From NCBI GenBank assembly GCA_004794655.1, contig SMMW01000149.1, positions 2,356,001 to 2,420,000 on the forward strand: DNA of 64,000 nucleotides. Reading direction: 5' to 3'. Positions within the stretch are counted from its first letter, which is position 1. Each line of letters begins with the position of its first letter. A model generated the notes under the pieces. The model was not told the DNA's origin, made no database searches, and saw nothing but the letters and a program-made list of their open reading frames with translations. This document shows, one piece after another, positions 50,049 through 61,599 of this stretch. The DNA is from Marisa cornuarietis (taxonomy: Eukaryota > Mollusca > Gastropoda > Architaenioglossa > Ampullariidae). Both the position numbers and the translations under genes were made by a program.

Positions 50049-51247
50049 CCCCCGTGTGACCCCGGGGTATGCTTGCCTAGCGAGCATTGTAAGAATAGGG
50101 TCCCTGCTGTCCAGCCAGGCATGTCGTAAGAGGCGACTAAGGTGGACACCTCACCTAGAGGTAAATTAGGTTGTGGTAGGGCTAACAACCCCGCCATGTA
50201 AAAAAATACCCGTTACAGAAACCAAAACCAGAGTACTCATTACGGATGGCGAAGGTAATAAAACACACCAGGTAACTGGACTTATGACGGACGACAGTCA
50301 AACCCGAGAGGGAGCTGGCGCCCCGATGGTGGATTTACTAAAGCCAAAGCAGAAGTTGAGGGTGGGGTGCTGGAACGTCCAGAGCTTGTATCAGCCTGGC
50401 AGGTTGCCCCAACTAGTCAAGGAGTTTGACAAGTACAACTTGGACATCCGGGGAGTCAGCGAGGTCAGATAGACCGGCACGGGGAAAAGGAGACTAGCAT
50501 CAGGACATACTATCCTGTTCTCAGGAAGATCAGACGATCAACACTCTGAAGTGTTTTCTCAGAAACAGCTAAAAACCTTGGCTTGAAGGTCAGCGCAAAG
50601 AAAACAAAAAGTATGAGAGTGAACGCCAGAGTCCAAGAAAACATCAAACTAAATGGAGAAGAGATTGAGGAAGTTGACAGTTTTACCTATCTTGGGTCAA
50701 AGATGTCCAACACCGGGGATGTGGAGGTGGAGATTCGAGCCCGACTGGCGAAAGCCAGCCAAGCCTTCGCCTCACTCAGGAGCACATGGAAGGCAAAAAA
50801 CATCAGCCAGAAGACCAAGCTGAGAATTTTCGTCAAATGTGATCAGCACCCTCCTTTATGATCAGAAACATGGAAGATGACCAAAAACATCGGTAACAGG
50901 CTTGACGTCTTCCAAAACAGATGCCTCAGGCGCATACTTAACATCTTTTGGCCAAACACCATCACCAGTGAAGAACTCCACCAAAGAACTGAAACCGAGT
51001 CCATCACCACGCCAGCAGACAGCAGACCTCTCCAGAATCGCCCTACGATGGACTCCAGACGTCCGAAGAAACCGAGGCCGCCCAAAGGAAACCTGGAGAA
51101 GAACAGTGCAAAGGGAGATGAAAGGAAAGGGCTGGACATGGGGTCGCCTGGAGCGGGTTTCAGCCGATCGACATCAGTGGCGGGCTCTGGTTGAGGCCTT
51201 ATGTGCAACTAGCACGAAGAGGATTGATTGATTGATTCATTGATTGA
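50049..51247 (+). mobile_element. internally deleted RTE-clade LINE, 1.2 kb
   Basis: Flanked by the 12-base duplication taccattcttta (50037-50048 and 51248-51259). Begins with an RTE leader (tgtgaccccggggtatgctt), then the endonuclease start, KLRVGCWNVQSLYQPGR. Near 50548 it jumps to the last part of reverse transcriptase: FTYLGSKM, LRRILNIFWPNTITSEEL, RGRPKETWRRT, HQWRALVEALC. A stop (about 50470) and frameshifts further break it. Tail is (TTGA)n. Distinct subfamily from the copy at 44419-47317 by sequence and tail. Confidence 0.9.
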
Positions 51248-51334
51248 TACCATTCTTTATTGTTGGGATTGTTAGCGTTTTTTTGTGTGGGGGTGGTGGT
51301 TGAGGAGGGTAAAATGCATTGTTTTCTAAATGAT

Positions 51335-51558
51335 GGGTGGGAAGGCAGGGTAGCCAAATCTACTCAGAAGGTCGCTGGTTCGAGACCTACTCGGACTTGA
51401 GACTGGAAAAGTCTCCCTCCCCACCCAGCCGTTGCTCTGCATGAGAATGCATACCTGATAAATCAGGGGAGATAAAAACAACTGCAGGAGAAGATTGGGC
51501 TCAGTTTTCCACGTGATCTGGACCCGGAGGACAACGTTCGCTGCCTCTAGTCCATGGG
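51335..51558 (+). mobile_element. tRNA-derived SINE
   Basis: Contains a full RNA polymerase III box B, ggttcgagacc (51377-51387), preceded by ctcagaaggtcgc, followed by acttgagactggaaaagtct and tgataaatcaggggagataa blocks. The A-box half is truncated. Limits approximate. No conventional tRNA fold can be completed. Confidence 0.6.
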
Positions 51559-51559
51559 A

Positions 51560-54500
51560 CCCTTTACCTGTTGTCAAGGGAAGGATTCAGAATTTTGTTT
51601 TTTAGTTGACAACTATGCAACAGCAGCTTTCTTTTCAGTTGTCACCAAGGGGACGCGACTTGAAGTGAAAGCGAAGCTATTGCATGTAGACCGTGGCCTC
51701 CACCCAACCGGTTCGGTTTTGCTGCGACGCAAGAGTTTTCTAAAAATGACTGAAAAGCTAAATTGATTTAGCTTGACAATAGCGACTAGGCCAATCTTTG
51801 ATAAGATCTGGCTATTTCTGCCGTTTTTAAAACAGTTCTCGCAGATAAAACACAGCGCACTTTGAGTAGCTCCGTCATCATTTGTTTTCACTCCACAATC
51901 ATCATCGTGAAGAAAAATATTTTGTCCTCGGTGTTTTTATGGAAAATGTGAAAACAGTGCAAAGAAATTATTCTTCCCACTCCCCCTACTGCACTCACCG
52001 CTGTCCTTCTAACTTTCTTCTTATCTTCTTTATGGCCATAAACAAAGGTGCTGTTCGAAAAGAAAGTGAGTGATGGTGTACGACAAAAAATGAGGGGTGA
52101 GGGGGAAATACATGAAAGGGTTTACTAAGAATTATTTTTAATAAAACATGTTACATAGCTTTGCAGAGAGCTGTTCACACAGCCGATTGAGATGAGACCT
52201 GTTATTGTGTCGGCTATCTTGAAGACACTTCGTTCTATTCTTAAAATATATAAAAAAATGAGGTCGTTGAGAGGAAAAACATGTAAAGTACACAAGAATA
52301 GCAAAGATCGAGATGTTAGCATAAACCGTGAGAAGTACTGTCAAGACTTTGTGGGCGAGGGTTCTGACAGTAGTTGAAAGGGAAAATATGTTACTTCAAA
52401 TGATTTCTTTAATCGTGGTGTTGTAATGTGGGTGTGTGTGTGCTATTTACAATAATTCATTTTACTACTGTCTTCATTTTACCCTTACAGTCTTCCTTGC
52501 TGAAGGATGTCATACACACGGGGGGGAGGGGGGACGCACACACCCACACTAAGCTTGATGGTGATTGTTAAGAGAACAGTACTAAACATTGAACGTAAAA
52601 CTATACAGAGTATCCCCTCTTTGGAATTCATAACGAATAAGGAACAGAACCCACGTGACGCATCGGTGGAAATTTTACCTACAAATCGGCAGGCTGTCCG
52701 GTAGAGGCCCAAGCTTAAGTTTAAGACCGAATGTATGGCAGAAGATATGTCGCTACCCTAAACTTTATATATATAACCTTTGTCTGTCTCCTGCGAGCCT
52801 TCTCGCCTCTCAATGTTGGGGAAAGGGGGAAAAACGGGTAGCCTCCGAAGCCGGTGACCAGTTATCCTACTTCGGCATTTCATCGATGGTTACCTGAAGA
52901 AATTCTACTCCCATGACTACTGCCTAGGCTAGGCGGATTTCGCTTTGTGAGCCCAGCAATTTTATTTCGATTTTTATTCTCACACACACACACACACCAT
53001 GACACGATCCCAATCGGGTATCTTTTTCTGTCAGAAGTTTGACTTTGTAGGGAATGGAGTGCCGACACTGAGTCAGAAATTACAAGATTTTACTGTCGGT
53101 CTGTGATCTCCTTAGCTTTGTGTTTGAATTGTCTGGAGTGCTATTTGTATAACGGTAAGTTAGGCTGTACATCCTGGTACATATAGTTTGGGAGTCTTAG
53201 GTAGCTTCAATATGTCTTTGATCTAGAAATCATCTTGAGTGCAGAAAGCTGTAGCATCTTGGGTAAGACCTATAAAAACATGATACACGTGGAACCCACA
53301 CGTCTCCTCTAATCAGGGTGGAGCGTCGCGTAAGAAATAACAGGTGAATGTTTTCTTTCAATCAAAACGATGGCTTTTATTCCATCATGCCAATTCTTCT
53401 ACACTCAAGAGGCCTGTAGTCTTGATATATAGCCATTCGTTGCTTATTGAATTGGTTATTAATCTTATTTGATAGCTTTTCAAAGAGAATGCTTGCTTCG
53501 TGTTTCCCCTTATAACTTCATCTAGTAACAACTAGGGTGTTACACATGTGTAACTTGTCATTCAGCCACTTTTCGTAGACTGTCTCTGGACATCATTACC
53601 AATATAGAAACAAGATTAGAGAAGATATGAAACAGCTTAAAATATTTTAATTCAATTTCATGTTGTAGAAGGAATTCTTTGTTTCCTTGCCGATGCACAG
53701 TTAATCTTACTGCAGGAATGTTGTAATTTGAAACAAGGTATAATTATATTATTTTAAAACAAAAACGACAACCAAAAGAGAATTGTAGCATTATTAGCAT
53801 TGTTTGATCTGTCAAAATATTCGTACACAGACATGAAGAGTGTTGTAATCTACGGTGGAGTGAAAACATTGCATCAATTTACATATTTTGTCATAAAATA
53901 GTTATTCTCTATTTTTACTTCATACCAGAAGATCATTGCCATTTATATAGCATCACTGCATCGTAACTGAGTAGTTTGTGGAATATATCAGGAGAAACAC
54001 ATCTTTGGCAGTGTAACAGTTTCAAAATCACCTGAAATGATAATTTTTAACCCTGTCCCAACAGTGCTTTAGATTAAGAGATTACAGCATGTGAAAAATA
54101 TGGTTAGAAGACAGTATCAAAACATCGTGCCTTTCCAGTAGTAGTCTAGATTAATGTGTTTACAAAAAACTTCTCAAACATAAACCTAAACAAAAAAAAA
54201 ATCGAGACTCAAGTTGACTGTATCAGGTCTAAAAGTCATTGGTTCTAGTCCCAGAAAAACTCGGAGGAGAGGACAGCAAGAATTATGCTGAGCAAACAGC
54301 AAAGAGGAATAAATGTTCCCACCAGATCGACGCTAAAAAAAAAAAAAAAAAAAGCAGTGTTCGAGATTCGATGTCCTCGATCGCAAACCCAAACTGATTG
54401 TTTGATTAGAGGACGGACAGTGCGTTACCATTTATTTTGATATGTCACAGACATTGTGTATGATCTGTGCCACATGGGTAATTCAACTCAAGTGAATGCC

Positions 54501-55402
54501 GAGTGGATAATGGACCACAGTTCCATCTGTGTATGCCACAGAGCCGTTTTTATTTATTTATTTATTTATTTGAGGGGGAGGGGACGCGCGTGACCTGCCC
54601 TAAATTCTGTGACCTTTACGAGGCATCATCATAACAGCAGAGCCTCCTGTTAGACGTTGGCGAGAGGGTGTGGACAGGATCTTACTCGCTTTCCGAAACG
54701 TACATTAAAACAGGCGATGTTGCAAAGCTTGTGTAACCCACAAACGCACCACAGTATTATTCGCATGACTTCAAAGAAGAAGAATGCGGGTTCGACTAGA
54801 CAACTATATATCCTCACGCCCTGTTCCCGCTGCTGCCACTATCCCCTTTTCCCATCCCGACCTACTTTATCAGTGACAGAGAGGGTTGAGCTCCGTGTTG
54901 GGCCCTAGACACAGTGAAGCACTTACAGTTCACAGCCAGTTTGGGCTTTACAGTACTAATCCGGGACACTACGTCAGATCATTATTATCGATGGCCCCAC
55001 GGTTCTTCTGTTTGATGATCGCTACAGCGATATCGATAGTCGCCAAAACAATCATTTGCAAAAAGGTTATACGTTGTTCACAAGCGGACTAAAGAGGGGA
55101 TAATTTTGACTAAACACGGAGACAAAACTGTTTTAAACGCGTGCCGCTTTTTGTTTAAAGCACTTTGACTAGGTGATTGAGAAAGAGACTGATCTGGAAA
55201 GAGTAAGGTATTTGACAGTTTATAAAGCCACGTGTCGCGTGTTTTTAGTTATAGCCTGGTAATGCTAACTTTTTAAAAGTGCTTTACTCACGCTGCCTAC
55301 CAGGAGAAAAAGTCGCTGTCATGTTCATTTAAGTTGTCTTCATAGTTCACAGGTGCCAAGATAATATCGAAGGAAGAGACGAGGTTCAGTTGCTACCCAT
55401 TA
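51560..55402. other. intergenic between PRPF4 and MGAT4, mostly unrecognised
   Basis: AT-rich, no exon with supporting splice sites and no conserved frame. Holds short CA and T-rich runs (about 52979-52997; (TTTA)n near 54543-54571) and a possible SINE at 54200-54352. Confidence 0.5.
54200..54352 (+). mobile_element. possible SINE with A-tail
   Basis: Contains ggttctagtcc, which fits the box B consensus GGTTCNANNCC, about 100 bases before a run of about 18 A residues (54335-54352). No A box was seen; no direct flanking duplication identified. Confidence 0.35.
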
Positions 55403-55408
55403 TTTATT
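55403..55408 (-). terminator. candidate poly(A) signal of MGAT4
   Basis: TTTATT on the + strand reads AATAAA on the - strand, about 750 bases past the MGAT4 stop. No nearer canonical hexamer was noticed. Inference only. Confidence 0.35.
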
Positions 55409-56159
55409 CTGATTTTACCCACAAGTGACCAGTTTTACAATAATCTACATTTCTTTCAATGACCGAGAAGTGGCTTAGTTATATGTCTACCACAAAATTA
55501 ATGTCATCCAACAAAATGTTTTTTCCACGTAAAAACTGCCCAGTGATATTTCGTCGAAGATGGCGTTGACTAAACTGTCGGTGTGTTAGGATGAGCTAAG
55601 GGGTCGCAGCCTGTGGGGATCCTTAGAACTGGAAAAGCCTAACAGTTTAAATTGAAGTTGACTGAGGGCAGATGTGAGACGTATGATGGCAACGATAAGT
55701 AATGCTCGGTCATGAGAGACACGCCAGCAAATTAAAATCGGATCTGAGAACAAGGGTGAGTATTTGTATCGGGTAAATCTAATTTCTCAAATTAAAGATG
55801 AAAGAAAATCAGCGTTGGTGCGCTTCTCTTATTTAAAAAAAAAAAAAGTATTGTAAGTAACGGGGTCTTGCTTTGTGCTGCGGCCAGATATAAATAGTCA
55901 CAACACAGAAGGTAAAATGGTTGTTTACTTGGGAACTTTTCTGTTTAATTGTTGTTTGTTAGTCTTTTAAGTTACAAGCGAGGGGCGGCGGATTATTGAT
56001 TTCACAGACTAGGACCGGCAACCTCATTGTTCTGCTGACCGTTAGTCGATAGTTTTCTCTCCAGTCGCCTATTTCACCTAACACACCTTGCGCAAAGACA
56101 AGGTGAGGTTGCGCGAGCTGTCCGTCGCCTACGTTGCCTAGCAACGCGCTCGGCATCGG

Positions 56160-59100
56160 TCACGTGGTCCCGCCGTCGTGAGGTTGGCGCGAAGCCGACG
56201 CAGCGACGAAAACAGCGATCTCGCGAAGGACAACCCACTCACTCTGTTTCTCCGTAACAACGATAGAGAAGCATTGCACCTCGGTAATATTCGCCGGCAT
56301 CCGGACTTCGAAGTGACCTTCAACAAAGTCCCCTACTTCCGTCGTGTTGGTGCACACGGCACTCTCTTGTCCGATCATGGCGGCTTGTCCGACCTCCAGG
56401 CTAGCGTTGTTGAGAATGTCGCGGTGATTCTGCGGACACACAGAAAAATTACTAGTGTATTTACAGAAAAAGTAACAAGTAAAACACTATGCCACAGTTT
56501 TCATACCGTTATAAACATTTTGTAGATAAATGTCAAGAAGGAAAGAACCGGAACGCTTTATCCACACCCGTCACGTCAGTGATCTTAAGTGAAGAAACTT
56601 TCAGATAATAACGTCAAAATAGTCGGTGTGTTTATCTGTGGGTCTATGTGCCTATTTCTTTTATTTTGTTTGTTTGTTTGTTTGTAGCATCAAATCTCTC
56701 TCGACCAAGTGTTCTTTTTTACCCTATCAGAAAACCCAGACTCCACGACAATCATCTCCACTTTCTGCGGCTCCTTGAAGACCACAGTGATAGTGTCCCC
56801 TTCCTCGACGTCAGAGGCCCAGAAAAAATGCCCGTCTATGATATCGTAAGCCTTTTCCAGCACATAGGTCTTGTACACATTCATGGTGGTGTACAGATCG
56901 GCGGGAGGGTTGGCCACCTTCATCTTCTTTCCTCCAACGTTTTCTGTCACTTTGTCCACGTTGCGAACCACGCTGTCCAGAGAAGAGTACTTCCCTTGGT
57001 GAAAAAATAAAGTACCGCGCCGCCTTATTACGGCCTTCTGCACCATCAGCTTGTAGAAGTGGCTGACCAGGAAGTCGCAGGGCTGCTCCAGGTAGAACGT
57101 TCGAAGCACAGTCACGAGCTTGGGCAGATCCGTGTTCTTGAAGATCTTGCCGATGAAGCCGTGCGGGGACACCTCCAGGCCCGCCCAGTTCTGGGGGGCA
57201 TGGCTGTCCACAAAGTCGCGGATGTGCTGGAAGTAGTTGGGCGCAGCCAGTACGTCGTCCTCCAGCTGCATGTAGTACTGCGAGAGCGGCATGACAAACT
57301 CCATCAGCGCCGCGTAGTCCATGTTCTGCTTAGAGCGCCACCGCACGCGCTCCACGCTGTCGTCAAACGTACGCTTGAGGTTGTCGTCCCTGAAGATGTG
57401 ATCGGTGTTGGGGGCGCGGATAACGAGGAGATAACCTTCTTGCAGCCTCTTCGAGTAACTATCCTGTTGAGAGAAAGACAAGCGTTTTTCAACAACAGCC
57501 TGGGACTACATAGATTTTTCAACCTGGAACATATGTTGTCCGGTATGAGACTATACTCGGCTTATTCTTTATATAGCCGTGGTGTTAAAACAAAATGCCA
57601 AACAGGTTCACATGTTCGATTACATGTTTGTTAAAGATTTAATTGGGCGTAAAGCTCAGTACAAGATAATATTTCCCCCAATCTCGATAAATAACTTTTC
57701 GCTCTCGAGATAGACACCTGCATACATCACCAAGCACAGAAGTAGGTCTACACCACAGACATCAGAATTATACATGCATAGATTTACGTTGTCGAGGACT
57801 CAGACAATGGGAGAACTGAGACTATATGTTTGTTACTTAGGTGTATTTAGGTGAAAAGTGACATTGCGATTTTGACCTCTTTCTGTGCATGGTGATGATA
57901 TTGTTATCGCGTGTTTCGAGAAAGGAAATGGGGTTTTCACCCAACTCTTAGAAAAATAGCATCTTGAAAAAAATAATTGCACTGCATAAGTCCTTTAAGG
58001 TACGTGAGTGAAACTGTCTTTAATGACACGGAGATGAAAAGGTGGAGATGAAACTGAACTGGAATTCATTTAATGTTAACGATTCTTTTCCTTGCTAATA
58101 AAAATTCCTTGCCAAGCACTCTGCTAGCATGGTGTTGTACCCTGTCCCAGAACACGTCTGAAGACAAGTGCAACTCTCTCTGAATGTGGCACTTATTGGC
58201 GACAATGGTGTGTGTGTGTGTGGTGGTGGTTGGGTGGGTGTGTGTGTGTGGGAAGGGTAGCCTCTGGGAACTCCGATATCCACCCTCTCCTCATCACCCC
58301 TTTCATCTCTCACCTACGTAATGACCTCTAGGCGGATGCACAAATAAATCAACCAACTGAATCAATTGCACGCATGTGAGATTGTCACCCTTGTGCATTG
58401 TGCTATTTGTTTACCCGTGGCCTCGGTCTGCATAACGTCAACGGTCGATATGGAAATGTGTTTGAACTGACAAATCAATAGCTTTTGTTGCCACAATGAT
58501 GCATTTTATCATCACCAAAGGAACGGTTCAGCAGCAGCAAGAGCAGAAAAAAATAATTGAATAAAAAACTTAGGAGAAATCATTTTTTTTAATAATAAAA
58601 GGCACAGCAGCGTGCTGGAAGAAGAAGAAAAAAAGCCGCATTAGAATGTCAGCAGCAGTCGTCCATCAGTAAGAACAGTAGGAGCTGGTAGAAACGACTG
58701 GTAGCGTAGTAAACGCAGTAACAACACTGTGACATTTTACTGAAGGCTCTGAAAGGAAGACCTGCTGGTCTAACAAGTGCTGATAGAAATCCGATGCTGT
58801 CCTTCTGTGGTTCTGCCCTGATAAACAACTTAAGCGGGTTGTTGTGGTGATGATCGCGGTGGCTGCAGAGGTGTTGGTAGTGTTTTTTTATGTTAACGGC
58901 TGTGATAAAAGAACGTTGAGGTGGAAACCAGGAGTGGCAGCACAGATGTGTCTTTTGTCTTGATAGTCTACTGTAACTTTATCACAACAACACAATCAAA
59001 CGTCTGGCATGTCTCTAGTGTCTATTGTGTGACGACCTTGGGTGGTCTGGCTAAGCAACAGGGTCTTGTTTGTCCGCTGACATAGGTCTTACTGTATGTG

Positions 59101-61225
59101 TGAAGAGGTTCTATATGGCAACAAACCCTACGACTTTGAAACGACTGGGTCCCCGATACCCTGAGCACACTTTCACATTCTCTATCTTTCTCCTGTCAGT
59201 TTGATCATGTTTCTGCAGTTGCTGAGTTGCATTAACAGCTGCACTTGGAACGACTTATGACAGTCCGAAATTTATAAGGCATCGCTCTTTACTATCGGCA
59301 AAAATATTCCCACAAGTAGTGCATACACTAGATAAGTACCAACTAAGCCAGTGTTTTAACTGGCGATCCATTCTAATTTGAATTTGGCTCTGACATCAGA
59401 TATCGGCATCGATAGCAGTTTTCTCTAGTCTGAAATGTTACCGCTAGCTCCAGAAAGGAAAATACCAAGCAGATGAAATTTACGACATACATCTTTTAGG
59501 CAGAGCAAATGTTTAAGTCATAACATGAAAGAGTGTCCCATAATATATATATATAGAAACTGTACCCCATACTATATATAGAGAAAGAATCCCATACTAT
59601 ATATTTAGCGTATTCTATAATACGTATAGGGAGTACCCAATGCTATACATAGAGTATTTCATACTATGTATCCCATATTATATATATATATATAAAGAGA
59701 GAGTATCCCACACTTTATATACAGTCTCCCTTAGTATATATAGAGTATCCTATAGCAGATATATAGAGAGTATCCCATAGTATATACAGAGAGAGTATCC
59801 CGTACTATATATAGTTAGCTATAGAGAGTATCCCACACTATATATCGATATATAGATATACAATCTTAGCACGGACTTGTATTACTGGACTGCTTGCAGA
59901 CGATTTTTTTTCAGTGAAGTCATAGAACGAGGCTGGTTACGATGTTGCTTCCGGTTTAGTCACGTTTCAGGCTTCGACGATATAGCTTCCGGTTTATTCA
60001 CATTCATTGTTAAGGCTCGCCGAGACTAACAGCAGAGAACTTCGCAAGAGGCTCAGCGTTGGTCTCGGCAGACAGACAGCAATCTACCTATACACGTCCG
60101 TGGTCTTAGAGAATCCCATAATATATATATATATATATTATAAAGAGAGAGAGAGAGAATAGAGAGAGGTAAGCAAAGAAGGGGAAGGAGCAAGCGAACT
60201 ACAAAGCCGCAGAGAGAAAGAGATGGGAGCGTGAGACTCGATGGCAATTTTTAATGTTTATCCCCCTTTTCTTGAAACTTCGCACACCATTGAGAACATT
60301 GGGGCGAACCTTGAGCTGTCGGGAACATCAAGAATTCAAGTATTCCACTGGTCGGCTCCACTGATACCGTGCATGAATGAGCTCGACTCAAATGAAGTGA
60401 CAGATCGAAATTTGGCAATAAAATCACAGCTGGAAGAGTCGGCGGCAGAAAGCAGCCCGTGTGATGCCGGGTACCATGGCTAGCTTCTTAAACAAATAAT
60501 GAGCAATCCGAGCTCGGATTTTTTCGTGATCGTGATCTAGGCTCGTGGTGAAAATCGGATTAGACAACGTAATATAGAGACTGTCGTCTGCTCGTCAGCA
60601 GCTGACAGGTTGAGCCCTCGTATCGAAAAAGATGAGGAAAGTATTTGAATGGAATTGGTGAATAGGACAGATTATATAGAGAGCTTTTGTTGTTTTAAAT
60701 ATTTAATATTTATTCTCGCTTTAGGGGTGTGCGTTTTCGAGACGTCGGCTACAGGTTTAGGGCAAGCTAAGAACCAAAACCGAGATCACCCATGAAGGTA
60801 AAACCAGATCGTGGCTTTTAATACTAGAATGAATCTTCTGTATCAGATAAACAATTAAAACAATTATTACACATTTTAACGACGTTAGGAAAGACGCACT
60901 TTCGTACTATTGCTTGTTAATCATACGATTTATAAACAAACAAACAAACAAACAAACAAATAAAAATATGCCTACAACCTTCAGATTTTGCATAACTTCC
61001 TCATTGAACGACGAATTCCTGTTGGCCAGAATCACCACCAGAGTCGTCTCCTGTTGCTGGTCTTCAGTACTCTGGCCTATAAGGGAATCAATAGTGGCCA
61101 TAAAATAGTCTCCCTTGGGTCGTCTCAGCGTAGGTATTCCAATTGTGAGGTAAACTGTAAACATAGTGGGACAGTAATAATAATTTTCATATTGCGCAAG
61201 GTTCTAGCTAGAAACTATTCACCGA

Positions 61226-61271
<46 letters not shown>

Positions 61272-61528
61272 TTATTATATATATATATATATATTCACTC
61301 AGTCAAGAGTCACGGACGTGTGTGCTGCAGCATGAAAGTAGGGCCCATAGAATAATAATAGTGAGTAGCGCGAGTGTCAGTGAGTCGTAGTTCTTTACCC
61401 TTGTTAATGGTGTCGTGGTCGCTAAATGACTTAAGGAATGTTTTACGCAATAATGGAAGGTCTTTGAGAAACGAATCGAGAAAGTAACCACGAAAATAGA
61501 GAGACTCGGTAATCACGGGGCATCTCAT
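56160..61528 (-). CDS. MGAT4: alpha-1,3-mannosyl-glycoprotein 4-beta-GlcNAc-transferase (MGAT4/GnT-IV), 3' part
   Basis: Golgi glycosyltransferase of the GT54 family, which adds a beta-1,4-GlcNAc branch from UDP-GlcNAc to the alpha-1,3-mannose arm of N-glycans. Exons in transcript order: 61528-61399 (tentative), 61154-60979, 57463-56723, 56429-56160 (stop at 56160). Exon 61154-60979 carries the family opening YLTIGIPTLRR; the next carries SVERVRWRSKQNMDY, the acidic metal-binding QLEDDV, and the LEVSPHGFIGKIF segment. Then comes NPPADLYTTMNVYKTYVLEK and the C-terminal beta-rich domain ending in the last exon. The 741-base exon joins its neighbours in phase 0 on both sides. The tentative exon ends at a donor in phase 1, exactly what the 61154 acceptor needs (INK-V-YLTIGIPT), but its protein is only weakly like the family. 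The cytoplasmic, membrane and stem regions were not found. Which MGAT4 paralogue is not resolved. Confidence 0.88.
57464..60978 (-). other. MGAT4 intron, 3.5 kb
   Basis: Between the exon starting at 57463 and the exon ending at 60979. Holds a TG/GGT-rich patch at 58207-58252 and a degenerate AT-rich minisatellite at 59540-59870. No further MGAT4 exon was recognised, and the flanking exons join in phase 0 without one. Confidence 0.7.
59540..59870. repeat. degenerate minisatellite, tatatagagagtatcccata-like unit
   Basis: About ten or more irregular copies of a 22-35-base unit built from tatata, gagag and tatccca(t/c)act. Another unit stands at about 60109-60160. Unit length varies through the TA and GA runs. 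Confidence 0.8.
61228..61294. repeat. (AC)n followed by (AT)n microsatellite
   Basis: (AC) from 61228 to 61270, about 21 units, then an AT run to about 61294. It fills much of the 244-base intron before the MGAT4 exon at 61154. On the MGAT4 transcript it reads as (UA)n then (UG)n, about 73 bases upstream of the acceptor. Confidence 0.95.
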
Positions 61529-61599
61529 CAAAGTTCGAGCGACTGTGTGGCTCCTGTGTTCAACCCTCTCCTCCGCGTCCCCTCCTGCAGGACTAGCAG

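Noticed and set aside
51360..51400. True tRNA gene at the box B match
   Set aside because: No box A at the right distance, and no acceptor or anticodon stems could be paired; better read as a SINE.
57059..57634. 191-codon open frame on the + strand
   Set aside because: Antisense shadow of the large MGAT4 exon; GC-rich codons on the opposite strand leave it open.
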